DNA from: Sphingopyxis sp. FD7
GTDB lineage: Bacteria > Pseudomonadota > Alphaproteobacteria > Sphingomonadales > Sphingomonadaceae
Length of the DNA stretch: 64,000 bases
Direction of reading: 5' to 3'
NCBI RefSeq assembly: GCF_003609835.1
Contig: NZ_AP017898.1
Coordinates: 2,170,001-2,234,000 of the forward strand
In this document: positions 46,251-55,540 of the stretch, piece after piece
How positions within the stretch are numbered: the stretch's first letter is position 1
Layout of the letters: every line of letters starts with the position of its first letter
Notes under the pieces: model-generated
What the model was told of the DNA's origin: nothing
Databases searched by the model: none
What the model saw: the letters and a program-made list of their open reading frames with translations, nothing else
Program-made: the position numbers and the translations under genes

Positions 46251-48071
46251 GTGTCGCACCTCCGCACCCTCGCTCGCTTGTCCACCGGCCTTGTCTTGTT
46301 CGCCGCGGCCGGCTGTGCGCCCATGGCCGGCCAGGATGGCGCCGTGGCGAGCGCACCACCCCCCGCGGCGGCGGCGGTGCCGGCGGGCGCCGACCTTGCG
46401 CAATTCTTTGAGAATTACGATGCGGCGCTGTTGTCGCTGACGCCGCAGAGCAAGGCGTATCGCGGCATTCGCGACGCCGACTATGGCCGCTGGGACGACG
46501 TCAGCGACGAAGCCGCGGTCGCGCGTCACAAATTGCAGCAGGCGAGCGCCGCGGCGATGCGCGCAAGCTTCGACCCCGCGACGCTGTCCGCCGACGAGGC
46601 GCTGTCGTTCGAGTTGTTCAACGCCGCCGCGGCCCGCGCCGAGCGGCTGTTCGCTTACCGCAACCATGACTATATCTTCGACCAGATGAATGGCGCGCAA
46701 AGCCAGTTGCCCGCGTTCCTGATCAACATTCACCGGGTCGCCAATGTCGCCGAGGCCGAAGCCTATGTCTCGCGCATCCGCGGACTCGGCCCGCTTCTCG
46801 ACACGCTGTCGGCGCAGTCGGCCGAACGCGCGGCGCGCGGTATCCAGCCGCCGAAATGGGTCTATGCCTATCTGATCTCCGACATCGGCAATCTGCTCGG
46901 CCCCGACAATGCGGTGATCGACGACATTAGGGCGAAGGTCGGCAAGCTCGACGTCAGCGATGCCGAAAAGGCGCGGCTGATCGCCGCCGCCAAGGCGGCC
47001 TGGACCGAAAGCGCCGGCCCCGCCTATGCCCGCCTGCTCAACGAAATGAAGCGCCAGCAGGCGAACGCGCCGACCGCGGACGGCGTCTGGCGCCTGCCCG
47101 ACGGCAAGGCCTATTACGAGGCGCTGCTTGCCAATTATACGACCACCGACATGACCGCGAGCCAGATCCACGACCTTGGCCTGGCCGAAGTCGCGCGCAT
47201 CCATGGCGAGATGCGGGCAATCATGGCGAAGGTCGGCTTCGAGGGTAGTTTGCAGGAGTTTTTCGTCCACCTGCGCACCAGTCCGCAATTTTATCACACG
47301 ACGCGCGAAGCCTATCTGGCCGACGTCGACAAATATGTGAAAGCGATGGAAGCGCGGCTCCCCGCCTTCTTCAACACGCTGCCCAAGGCGCCGCTGGTGG
47401 TCAAACCCGTCGAGGCGTTCCGCGAAAAGTCGGCGGGCAAGGCCTTTTACCAGTCGCCCTCGCCCGACGGGTCGCGGCCGGGCACCTATTATGTCAACCT
47501 CTATAACCTCAAGGACATGTCAAAGACCGAGCTGGAGGCGCTCGCCTACCATGAAGGCGTGCCGGGGCATCACCTCCAGCGCGCGGTGCAGACCGAGCTA
47601 ACCGGCCTGCCACCCTTCCGCCGCTTTGGCGGCGTCACCGCCTATACCGAGGGGTGGGGGTTATATTCGGAGGAACTCGCGAAGGACATGGGTTTCTACA
47701 CCGATCCCTATAGCGATTTCGGTCGGCTGGGTATGGAGCTTTGGCGCGCGTGCCGCCTCGTCGTCGATACCGGCATCCACGACAAGCGCTGGAGCCGCGA
47801 GCAGGCGATACAATATCTGAAGGATAATACCCCCAACCCCGACGGCGACATCGAAAAGGCGATCGAGCGCTATATCGTCTATCCGGGGCAGGCGACCGCC
47901 TATCTGATCGGCAAGCTCAAGATCATGGAGCTGCGCGGGCGCGCGCAGGCGGCGCTGGGCGAACACTTTGATTTCCGTCACTTTCACGATGTCGTGCTCG
48001 AATCGGGACCGGTGCCGCTCGACATCCTCGAACGGCGGGTCGAGGCGTGGATCGCCGCCGAAAAGGGTTAA
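46251..48071 (+). CDS. DUF885 family exported protein (possible metallopeptidase)
   Basis: The 606-residue protein has a signal or lipoprotein signal (LVLFAAAGC) and the DUF885 domain across most of its length. The characteristic AYHEGVPGHHLQ motif (near residue 437) resembles a zinc-binding HExxxH, and YTEGWGLYSEEL with GRLGMELWRACRLVVDTGIH follows. Members are thought to be M3-like peptidases but few have been tested. The start is a GTG at 46251; no better ATG is near. Confidence 0.88.
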   Translation: MSHLRTLARLSTGLVLFAAAGCAPMAGQDGAVASAPPPAAAAVPAGADLAQFFENYDAALLSLTPQSKAYRGIRDADYGRWDDVSDEAAVARHKLQQASAAAMRASFDPATLSADEALSFELFNAAAARAERLFAYRNHDYIFDQMNGAQSQLPAFLINIHRVANVAEAEAYVSRIRGLGPLLDTLSAQSAERAARGIQPPKWVYAYLISDIGNLLGPDNAVIDDIRAKVGKLDVSDAEKARLIAAAKAAWTESAGPAYARLLNEMKRQQANAPTADGVWRLPDGKAYYEALLANYTTTDMTASQIHDLGLAEVARIHGEMRAIMAKVGFEGSLQEFFVHLRTSPQFYHTTREAYLADVDKYVKAMEARLPAFFNTLPKAPLVVKPVEAFREKSAGKAFYQSPSPDGSRPGTYYVNLYNLKDMSKTELEALAYHEGVPGHHLQRAVQTELTGLPPFRRFGGVTAYTEGWGLYSEELAKDMGFYTDPYSDFGRLGMELWRACRLVVDTGIHDKRWSREQAIQYLKDNTPNPDGDIEKAIERYIVYPGQATAYLIGKLKIMELRGRAQAALGEHFDFRHFHDVVLESGPVPLDILERRVEAWIAAEKG

Positions 48072-48171
48072 GATGGTTGACGATTGCCGCTTGACGGAAG
48101 GCGCCGAAAAGCAAATGATTTGATTCAGATAAAGGGCGGCCGGGGAAAGGCCGTCGGGGTCTGGGTCTGTC

Positions 48172-49059
48172 ATGTCGCAAACATCATCCTCGCCAAAAGG
48201 CGCGGACGGCAGCGCGCCGTTCGAGCTTCATTATTTTCCGCCCGATCCCGATCTGGCGGAGATGGTGTCGAGCTTTTACATCGCGCGGATCAACATGCCG
48301 CGGTTCGACGAATATGAGCGCGCCGACCGTCCGCAGTTCCGTTTCATGACGGTCGCCGATGGCGAATATATCTTCGCCGATGGCAATCATTCGCCCGCGT
48401 GCCGCGCCAATATCGTCGGGCCGACCAGCGGCCGCGTGCGCGCCATCGCCAACGGCCCGACCGCGATGTTCGGTTTCGGCATGTTGCCCGCGGGCTGGGC
48501 GGCGCTGATGGGCGACGACGCCGACAAGCTGACCGACGATGCGATGGATGCCGCCGACCTCTTCGGCCCCTGGATCGACGAGGTCGCCGCCGCGCTCGAA
48601 CAAGCGGACACCGCCGAAGAGAAGCTGGTGATCGGCAATAATTTCGCGCGCGAGGTGCTGACGCGCGGCGAGACTGCGCCGATGTGGTTCATCCGCACCG
48701 TCGACGAATGGCTGACCGCCACGCCTTCGCCGCAGGTGCCGGCGCTGGTCGAAGCCACCGGCATGTCGATCCGCTCGGTCGAGCGGATGACGAAACATTA
48801 TTACGGCCTGTCGCCGCGAATGCTCGCGCGCAAATATCGCGCGGTGCGCGCGGCCTCGGCGCTCGCACGCGGCGAAGGGCTCGACGCGGCACAGCTCGGC
48901 GACGCCTTTTACGACCAGTCGCACCTGATTCGCGAGATCAAGCGCTTTGCCGGCGCGACGCCCGGTCAGCTCGGCAACCCGACCCTGTACACGCAGGCGA
49001 CGACCACGGGCCGAAAACAGCTTGCCGGCAAGGTCAGCCCGATCGTATCCGAAACATAA
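48172..49059 (+). CDS. AraC-type helix-turn-helix regulator
   Basis: The 295-residue protein has an N-terminal domain of about 190 residues with the pattern FELHYFPPDPDLAEMVSSFY and IVGPTSGRVRAIANGP, typical of the AraC-like regulators with DUF6597-type sensor domains, and a C-terminal DNA-binding domain (VEATGMSIRSVERMTKHYYGLSPRML in parts; YDQSHLIREIKRFAGATPGQL). Target genes are unknown. It is followed by a possible small RNA and the SUF operon, but nothing links it to them. Confidence 0.83.
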   Translation: MSQTSSSPKGADGSAPFELHYFPPDPDLAEMVSSFYIARINMPRFDEYERADRPQFRFMTVADGEYIFADGNHSPACRANIVGPTSGRVRAIANGPTAMFGFGMLPAGWAALMGDDADKLTDDAMDAADLFGPWIDEVAAALEQADTAEEKLVIGNNFAREVLTRGETAPMWFIRTVDEWLTATPSPQVPALVEATGMSIRSVERMTKHYYGLSPRMLARKYRAVRAASALARGEGLDAAQLGDAFYDQSHLIREIKRFAGATPGQLGNPTLYTQATTTGRKQLAGKVSPIVSET

Positions 49060-49111
49060 GGCGGCGCGTTAACCATCAAAAATTGCGCAGCCTGACGATT
49101 TGGCGTTTCCA

Positions 49112-49240
49112 TACAATCGCGAATCGCCCGCTGCGCATAATCGAAATCCGCGACCCAGAAGAGCTCATCCTCCTTGACGAGGACTTGAGACCTTCATCTC
49201 GGCACCTATTCGGCCTCGGCCGGGTGGGTGCCTTTTTTTT
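49112..49240 (+). ncRNA. Candidate small RNA with two CCUU-loop hairpins and terminator
   Basis: In the 304-bp gap before the sufR-type gene, TACAAT (49112-49117) could be a -10 element. The following transcript would hold TCCTC-CTTGAC-GAGGA (about 49168-49183) and GAGA-CCTTCA-TCTC (about 49187-49200), two hairpins whose loops carry anti-Shine-Dalgarno-like CCTT or CTT. A strong rho-independent terminator follows: GGCACC ... GGTGCC with eight Ts (49201-49240). This organisation resembles the SuhB/alpha-r8 type sRNAs of alphaproteobacteria. The 5' end near 49120 is inferred. Confidence 0.62.
49201..49240 (+). terminator. Rho-independent terminator of the candidate sRNA
   Basis: GGCACC (49201-49206) pairs with GGTGCC (49227-49232), with an inner CGGCC/GGCCG stem, followed by eight Ts (49233-49240). 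No protein gene ends directly before it; the nearest stop codon is about 140 bp upstream. Confidence 0.85.
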
Positions 49241-49280
49241 GCGCCGCAACTTTTCTATCGCGGCGCGAGGCCACGCTTGC

Positions 49281-49328
49281 TTGCGCGCCGCGCAAGCCTC
49301 TCCTATATAAGTGGAGCAAATTACTCCA
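49281..49328 (+). promoter_or_regulatory. SUF operon promoter and dyad operator
   Basis: TTGCGC (49281-49286) and TATATA (49304-49309) are spaced 17 bp apart and could form the promoter. The dyad TGGAG-N7-CTCCA (49312-49328) would overlap the transcription start, a position fitting autorepression by the Rrf2-type regulator encoded directly downstream. Confidence 0.6.
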
Positions 49329-49363
49329 TTTAAGAATCGTTCGCAATTTGCGACGGAAAGAAC

Positions 49364-49855
49364 ATGCGCCTGTCCAACCTTGCCGATTATGCCGTGGTGT
49401 TGATGAGCGCCGCCGCGCGCCAGTGCGGATCGGTGCCGATTCACGCAGGCATGCTGGCCGAACAGACGGGTATCCCCGGCCCGACCGCGCAAAAGCTGGT
49501 GAGCGGACTTGCCCGCGCCGGCCTGCTCGTCGCGTCGCGCGGCAGCGGCGGCGGGGTGCGGCTCGCGCGGCCCGCGGCGGCGATCAGCGTGGCCGATATC
49601 ATTGAAGCGGTCGAGGGACCGATCGCCCTCACCTCTTGCGTCGCCGAAGGGCGGCACGATTGCTCGCTCGAAGGCAGCTGCAAGGTGCAACCGCATTGGG
49701 GCGTCGTGAACGGCGCAGTGCGCGGGGCGCTGGCGAACATCAGCCTCGCGAGTCTCGCCGTCGCCCCCGCGAAGGCGGGGGCCGCCGACGATTCCGTGCC
49801 CGCGCCGCCGAGCAAGCCGACAACGCCCCCTGCCTTCGCGGGGGCGACGAGTTAA
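49364..49855 (+). CDS. sufR: SUF operon regulator, Rrf2/IscR family, with repeat-encoded tail
   Basis: The 163-residue regulator has a winged helix ([53 protein letters not shown]) and a cluster-binding region with three cysteines ([20 protein letters not shown]), as in Rrf2-type SUF regulators. It probably senses [Fe-S] status and represses the operon. Residues after about 132 ([13 protein letters not shown] to the end AFAGATS) are encoded by a palindromic repeat and match nothing in the family. Its stop lies 4 bp before the sufB start. Confidence 0.88.
   Translation: MRLSNLADYAVVLMSAAARQCGSVPIHAGMLAEQTGIPGPTAQKLVSGLARAGLLVASRGSGGGVRLARPAAAISVADIIEAVEGPIALTSCVAEGRHDCSLEGSCKVQPHWGVVNGAVRGALANISLASLAVAPAKAGAADDSVPAPPSKPTTPPAFAGATS
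49760..49848. repeat. Palindromic repeat forming the 3' end of the sufR-type gene
   Basis: Arms gtcgcccccgcgaaggcggg (49760 on) and gccttcgcgggggcgac (to 49848) belong to the family at 21079-21153. The element is read in frame as the last 30 residues of the regulator and ends 11 bp before the sufB start. Confidence 0.85.
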
Positions 49856-49859
49856 AGAG

Positions 49860-51347
<1,488 letters not shown>

Positions 51348-51351
51348 CGAT

Positions 51352-51393
51352 AGCCCCCACCCCAACCCCTCCCCCGAAGGGGAGCGGCTTGAC
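51352..51393. repeat. Short palindromic repeat between sufB and its 3' relic
   Basis: Contains cccctcccccgaaggggagc with a preceding cccccaccccaa stretch, as in the repeat family at 44989-45105. It lies between the two copies of the sufB end. Confidence 0.7.
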
Positions 51394-51447
51394 GCGGTCG
51401 AGGCGCAGCGGTCGCTGGGGGTCAGCCTTGAGGGGAGTGTGAGATAA
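51394..51447 (+). pseudogene. Relic copy of the last 18 codons of sufB
   Basis: Read in the right frame, 51394-51447 gives AVEAQRSLGVSLEGSVR and a stop, against [17 protein letters not shown] at the real end (51294-51347). The two copies are exactly 100 bp apart and are separated by a palindromic repeat. The relic's TAA stop overlaps the ATG of the next gene. Confidence 0.75.
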
Positions 51448-51734
51448 TGGATCGATTGGACCAGATCATCGAGCTTCAGTCGCGTTTCGGGGCGCTCAAA
51501 CAGCGTGCCCACGACTATCGCTCGAACCTTGGCCAGCAGCCAGAAGATCAGGGCTTGCAGCTGCTGGATACCGTTGAAACCGTGTCGCGGGATCAGCTCG
51601 ACACGCTTGAAAAACTGAAGGCGCAAATCATCGCCGGGAACAGCTTTCTGGCCCGCTTTACCCTGTGGATGTCGAACCGAAATGCGGCAGCGATGGAACG
51701 ATTGATGAACAAGGCCGAAGAGGATGTTTCCTGA
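51447..51734 (+). CDS. Unknown 95-residue protein in the SUF operon
   Basis: A helical, charged protein (DRLDQIIELQSRFGALKQRA, then DTVETVSRDQLDTLEKLKAQ and NAAAMERLMNKAEEDVS) that probably forms a coiled-coil. I recognise no family. GGGGAG lies nine bases before its ATG. It sits between sufB and sufC, where most SUF operons have no gene, and its first 60 bases have about 55% G+C, below the neighbours. It may be an acquired or newly formed gene; a real SUF accessory role cannot be excluded. Confidence 0.6.
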   Translation: MDRLDQIIELQSRFGALKQRAHDYRSNLGQQPEDQGLQLLDTVETVSRDQLDTLEKLKAQIIAGNSFLARFTLWMSNRNAAAMERLMNKAEEDVS

Positions 51735-51736
51735 AA

Positions 51737-52570
51737 ATGCTGAAAATTGAAAACCTCCACGCCGCCGTCGCCGACAAGCCGATCCTGAAGGGCCTGTCGC
51801 TCAGCATCAATGCGGGCGAGATTCATGCGATCATGGGGCCCAATGGCGCGGGGAAATCGACGCTCTCCTATGTGCTCGGCGGGCGGCCAGGGTATGAGGT
51901 GACCGAGGGGTCGGTAATGTTTTCGCCATCGTTGCACTCCGGCGAAAGCCCGAGTCCAGAGACTTACAGCGCAGCGGATGCCGCCCTGGACCCCGGCGTT
52001 CGCCGGGGTGCGGAAGCGCTCGACCTCCTCGCCCTCGACCCGCACGAGCGCGCCGCCGCCGGCCTGTTCCTCGGCTTCCAGTATCCGGTCGAAATCCCCG
52101 GCGTGTCGAACGTCCAGTTCCTGCGCGAAAGCCTGAACGCCCAGCGCAAGGCGCGCGGGCAGGAACCGCTGTCGGGCGGCGAGTTCCTTAAACTGGCGCG
52201 CGAGAAGGCGGCGCTGCTCAAGATGGACATGGACATGCTCAAGCGCCCGGTGAATGTCGGCTTTTCGGGTGGCGAGAAAAAGCGCAACGAGATGGTGCAG
52301 ATGGGCATCCTCGACCCTCGCCTCGCGATCCTCGACGAAACCGACAGCGGACTCGACATCGACGCGCTGCGCACCGTCGGCGACGGGATCAACGCGATCA
52401 TGCGGCGGCCGGACAAGGCGGTGCTGCTGATCACCCATTACCAGCGTCTGCTCGACTATGTGCAGCCCGATTTCGTGCATGTCCTCGCCGCCGGCCGCAT
52501 CGTCAAGTCTGGCGGCCCCGAACTCGCGCTCGAACTCGAACGCGAAGGCTATGCGGAGATCGCGGCGTGA
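51737..52570 (+). CDS. sufC: Fe-S cluster assembly ATPase SufC with repeat-encoded insertion
   Basis: The 277-residue ABC-type ATPase energises the SufBC2D scaffold. Motifs: Walker A GPNGAGKST (near residue 34), Q-loop FLGFQYPVEIPG, signature GFSGGEKKRNE and Walker B ILDETDSGLD. SufC is normally about 245-250 residues; here roughly 30 extra residues (about 63-95, SPSLHSGESPSPETYS and following) lie between Walker A and the Q-loop. They are encoded by an in-frame palindromic repeat (25-bp arms at 51935-51959 and 51986-52010). The reading frame is intact, so the protein is probably functional. Confidence 0.92.
   Translation: MLKIENLHAAVADKPILKGLSLSINAGEIHAIMGPNGAGKSTLSYVLGGRPGYEVTEGSVMFSPSLHSGESPSPETYSAADAALDPGVRRGAEALDLLALDPHERAAAGLFLGFQYPVEIPGVSNVQFLRESLNAQRKARGQEPLSGGEFLKLAREKAALLKMDMDMLKRPVNVGFSGGEKKRNEMVQMGILDPRLAILDETDSGLDIDALRTVGDGINAIMRRPDKAVLLITHYQRLLDYVQPDFVHVLAAGRIVKSGGPELALELEREGYAEIAA
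51935..52010. repeat. Palindromic repeat inserted in frame within sufC
   Basis: CACTCCGGCGAAAGCCCGAG (start of the 25-bp left arm, to 51959) is complementary, with about four mismatches, to the right arm 51986-52010 (CTGGACCCCGGCGTTCGCCG start). The 26-bp spacer and both arms are translated as part of SufC. Confidence 0.85.
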
Positions 52571-52597
52571 ACATCCACACGCACCTTCCCTTCCATC

Positions 52598-52674
52598 GTC
52601 ATGCCGGACTTGATCCGGCATCCCGCTTTTTCGGCGGCGAAGGAAGCGGGACCCCGGATCAAGTCCGGGGTGAC
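52598..52674. repeat. Palindromic repeat (gtcatgccggacttgatccggcat family)
   Basis: A 77-bp element between sufC and sufD with arm pairs gccggacttgatccggc and ccccggatcaagtccgggg. It is related to the centre of the composite repeats at 10849 and 22965. Confidence 0.88.
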
Positions 52675-52691
52675 GAAAAGGGTATGACCCC

Positions 52692-53420
52692 ATGATCGCG
52701 CTTCCGACCCGGCGTGACGAAGCGTGGCGCTATAGCGATATCGACGCGGTTGCCGATCTGTGGCCGATCAAGACTGAGCGATTTGTCGTCAGCGAGAATG
52801 AAACGCATGCGATGAGCTTTGTGCTCGACGCTACGAAAAGCGTTGCTCGTGACGTCGAGATCGATCTTGAACCCGGTGCACAGCTTGACCTGCACGTCCT
52901 CAACATCGCCGGAGGATATGGCCGCCTCGCGTTGCGAGCTTTCCTGGGCGAAGGAGCCCGCTTCCATCTTGGCGGCGTCCAGATCGGCGGTGCGGGCCAA
53001 ACATTGGAAATCGTGACCACGATCCATCATGAGGAACCCGGCGCGGTCAGCAGTCAGACCATTCGTTCGGTTGTAGCGAATAACGCCACCGGCACCTATC
53101 TCGGCAAGGTCGCCGTCGCGCGCGACGCGCAGCAGACCGACAGCGAACAGGATGTGAAGGCGATGCTGCTCGACCGCAGCGCGACCGCCAACGCCAAGCC
53201 CGAGCTCGAAATCTTCGCCGACGACGTCAAATGCGCGCACGGCTGCGCGATCGGCGAACTCGACGCGATGAGCCTCTATTATCTCCAGTCGCGCGGCCTT
53301 CCGCCCGCCGAGGCGAAGAAGATTTTGCTGCAGGCCTTCGTCGCGGGCGTGTTCGACGGCGCCGAGGATGAGGAAAAGCTACAGGCGCTCGCGCTGGCGA
53401 AGCTGGGGGAACTGGTGTGA
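52692..53420 (+). CDS. sufD: Fe-S cluster assembly protein SufD
   Basis: The 242-residue protein pairs with SufB in the scaffold complex. It starts with the typical MIALPTRRDEAWRYSDIDAV and has the beta-helix core with NATGTYLGKVAVARDAQQTDSEQ and the C-terminal EIFADDVKCAHGCAIGELD, conserved in SufB/SufD. It is shorter than E. coli SufD (423 residues), as usual for sphingomonads, because the N-terminal domain is reduced. Its end overlaps the sufS start by 4 nt. Confidence 0.92.
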   Translation: MIALPTRRDEAWRYSDIDAVADLWPIKTERFVVSENETHAMSFVLDATKSVARDVEIDLEPGAQLDLHVLNIAGGYGRLALRAFLGEGARFHLGGVQIGGAGQTLEIVTTIHHEEPGAVSSQTIRSVVANNATGTYLGKVAVARDAQQTDSEQDVKAMLLDRSATANAKPELEIFADDVKCAHGCAIGELDAMSLYYLQSRGLPPAEAKKILLQAFVAGVFDGAEDEEKLQALALAKLGELV

Positions 53421-54598
53421 GCACCGCGACCGCCCTCCGTACCTTCCCCGATGTCCGCGCCGACTTCCCCGGCCTCACCCCCGGCTGGCATTATCTCGAC
53501 ACCGCCGCCACCGCGCAGAAGCCGCAGGCTGTGCTCGACGCCTGCACGCTGGCGATGGGGCGCGACTATGCGACCGTCCACCGCGGCGTCTATGCGCGCT
53601 CGGCCGACATGACGCTGGCCTATGAGGCGGCGCGGCGGCGGATCGCGGGCTTCATCGGCGCGAAGGAGGACCAGGTCGCCTTCGTGCGCGGGGCGACCGA
53701 GGCGATCAATCTTGTCGCCTATTCGCATCCCAAGAAGGGCCGCGTGCTGCTCTCGACGCTCGAGCATCACAGCAATATCGTGCCGTGGCAGCTTGCGGGG
53801 TGGCAGGTCGATGTGTGCCCGCTGACCGCAGACGGCTGCATCGACCTCGACGCCGCGGGGAAAATCCTGACCCCCGAGCACAATATGGTCGCCTTTGCGC
53901 ATGTGTCGAACGTGCTCGGCAGCCCGCTCGACGTCGCGCGCGCGGCGGAACTGGCGCATCGCGTCGGCGCCGAGCTGCTGATCGACGGATGCCAGGCGGT
54001 GCCGCGCCTGCCGGTGGATGTGACGGCGCTCGGCTGCGACTATTATGTCTTTTCGGGGCACAAGCTTTACGGTCCCACCGGCGTCGGCGCGCTGTGGAGC
54101 GACAAGCTCGATGCCTTGCCGCCATGGCAGGGCGGCGGGTCGATGATCGACCGCGTGACCTTTGCCAGGACGACCTATGCCCCTGCCCCCACCCGCTTCG
54201 AGGCGGGCACCCCCGCGATTGTCGAGGCGCTGGGGCTGGCGGCGGCGGTCGATTATGTCGAGACGATCGGGGTTGCGGCGATCTACGCGCACGAATGCAC
54301 GCTGGTCGGCACGCTGCGCGAAGCGCTCGCGCGGCGCAACAGCATCACCCTTTATGGCCCTGAAAACAGCGCGGGAATCGTCAGCTTTTCGATGGCGGGG
54401 GTTCATCCGCACGACATCGGCACTATCTTGGACGAAAGCGGCGTCGCGATCCGCGCCGGGCACCATTGCGCGCAGCCGCTGATGGAGCATCTGGGCGTGC
54501 CCGCGACCGCGCGCGCGAGTTTCGGTTTGTACAGCAATGACGACGATGTGGCGGCGCTGATCGACGGCCTCGCCCGCGTCGAAAGGATTTTCGGATGA
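53417..54598 (+). CDS. sufS: Cysteine desulfurase SufS
   Basis: The 393-residue PLP enzyme takes sulfur from cysteine for cluster assembly. PLP-binding Lys216 lies in FSGHKLYGPTGVG and the catalytic Cys351 in AGHHCAQPLM. The class II (SufS/CsdA) form is indicated by RRIAGFIGAKEDQVAFVRGATE. Start is a GTG overlapping the sufD stop (GTGA). No sufE gene follows in this window, so the sulfur acceptor must be encoded elsewhere or replaced. Confidence 0.94.
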   Translation: MSTATALRTFPDVRADFPGLTPGWHYLDTAATAQKPQAVLDACTLAMGRDYATVHRGVYARSADMTLAYEAARRRIAGFIGAKEDQVAFVRGATEAINLVAYSHPKKGRVLLSTLEHHSNIVPWQLAGWQVDVCPLTADGCIDLDAAGKILTPEHNMVAFAHVSNVLGSPLDVARAAELAHRVGAELLIDGCQAVPRLPVDVTALGCDYYVFSGHKLYGPTGVGALWSDKLDALPPWQGGGSMIDRVTFARTTYAPAPTRFEAGTPAIVEALGLAAAVDYVETIGVAAIYAHECTLVGTLREALARRNSITLYGPENSAGIVSFSMAGVHPHDIGTILDESGVAIRAGHHCAQPLMEHLGVPATARASFGLYSNDDDVAALIDGLARVERIFG

Positions 54599-55065
54599 GC
54601 GAGGAGCGGACGATCAGGGTCGAGGAAGTCACGCGCGTCGCGGCGCCGCCGAAGGCGCGCGCGCTGGACGCCGAAACCGCGCCCGAAAAGCTGGAACGCA
54701 AGCGCGATTATCTGGAGGGCTTCCTGGCCGCAAAGCCCGCGGCGGTCGATCCCGCGGCGGTCGGCGGCGATCTCTATGAGGCCGTTATCGCGGCGCTCAA
54801 GGATATCTACGATCCCGAAATCCCCGTGAACATCTATGACCTTGGCCTCATCTATAATGTCGAGATCGACGAGGGACATGTGCTGGTGACGATGACGCTG
54901 ACGACGCCGCATTGCCCGGTCGCCGAATCGATGCCGGGCGAGGTCGAACTGCGCGTCGGCGCCGTGCCGGGCGTCGGCGACGCCGAAGTGAACCTTGTCT
55001 GGGATCCGCCCTGGTCGCCCGCCAATATGAGCGACGAGGCCCGGCTGGAACTGGGGATGTTGTGA
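54595..55065 (+). CDS. sufT: SUF system assembly protein SufT-like (DUF59/MIP18)
   Basis: The 156-residue protein has an N-terminal 65-residue extension and a MIP18/DUF59 domain with AALKDIYDPEIPVNIYDLGLIY, TMTLTTPHCPVAESMP (conserved cysteine) and EVNLVWDPPWSPANMSDEAR. This is the TIGR02945 type of SUF operon, where SufT helps maturation of Fe-S proteins. Its start overlaps the sufS stop (ATGA). The N-terminal extension is rich in K, A and P and looks disordered. Confidence 0.9.
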   Translation: MSEERTIRVEEVTRVAAPPKARALDAETAPEKLERKRDYLEGFLAAKPAAVDPAAVGGDLYEAVIAALKDIYDPEIPVNIYDLGLIYNVEIDEGHVLVTMTLTTPHCPVAESMPGEVELRVGAVPGVGDAEVNLVWDPPWSPANMSDEARLELGML

Positions 55066-55085
55066 GGCAGGCCCTGAACAATTTT

Positions 55086-55168
55086 CCGTTCGCATCGAGC
55101 GAAGTCGAGATGCCCCTCGGGCTGGGCGCCACGTCGATGGGTGTCTCGACTTCACTCGACACGAACGG
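55086..55168. repeat. Palindromic repeat (cgttcgcatcgagcg family)
   Basis: An 83-bp element with arms ccgttcgcatcgagcgaagtcgaga and tctcgacttcactcgacacgaacgg, between sufT and sufA. The other copy is at 38091-38172. Confidence 0.88.
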
Positions 55169-55183
55169 GGAAAGGAATCAATT

Positions 55184-55540
55184 GTGACTGAAACGCAGAC
55201 CCGCCCCCGTCCCGCCGCGGTGACGCTGACGCCCAATGCCGAAGCGCGCATCGCGAAGCTGATGGCCGCTGCCCCCGCAGGCGCAATCGGCGTCAAGCTG
55301 TCGACCCCGCGGCGCGGCTGTTCGGGGCTCGCCTATTCGGTCGACTATGTTACCGAAGAGGCGAAGTTCGACGAAAAGATCGAGACGCCCGGCGGCACCT
55401 TCTACATCGACGGCGCCTCGGTGCTCTATCTGATCGGTAGCATCATGGACTGGGTAGAGGATGACTTCGCCGCGGGCTTCGTGTTCGACAACCCGAACGC
55501 CAAGGGCGCCTGCGGCTGCGGCGAAAGCTTTACCGTCTAA
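55184..55540 (+). CDS. sufA: A-type Fe-S carrier protein SufA/IscA
   Basis: The 118-residue A-type carrier transfers clusters to target proteins. The three conserved cysteines are present: Cys in RRGCSGLAYSVDY and the C-terminal GACGCGESF pair. Start is probably a GTG at 55184 after a repeat element; the short leader TETQTRPRPAAV precedes the first strand VTLTPNAEARI. It is the last gene of the operon and abuts the convergent extensin-like gene with no gap, so no terminator is visible. Confidence 0.93.
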   Translation: MTETQTRPRPAAVTLTPNAEARIAKLMAAAPAGAIGVKLSTPRRGCSGLAYSVDYVTEEAKFDEKIETPGGTFYIDGASVLYLIGSIMDWVEDDFAAGFVFDNPNAKGACGCGESFTV

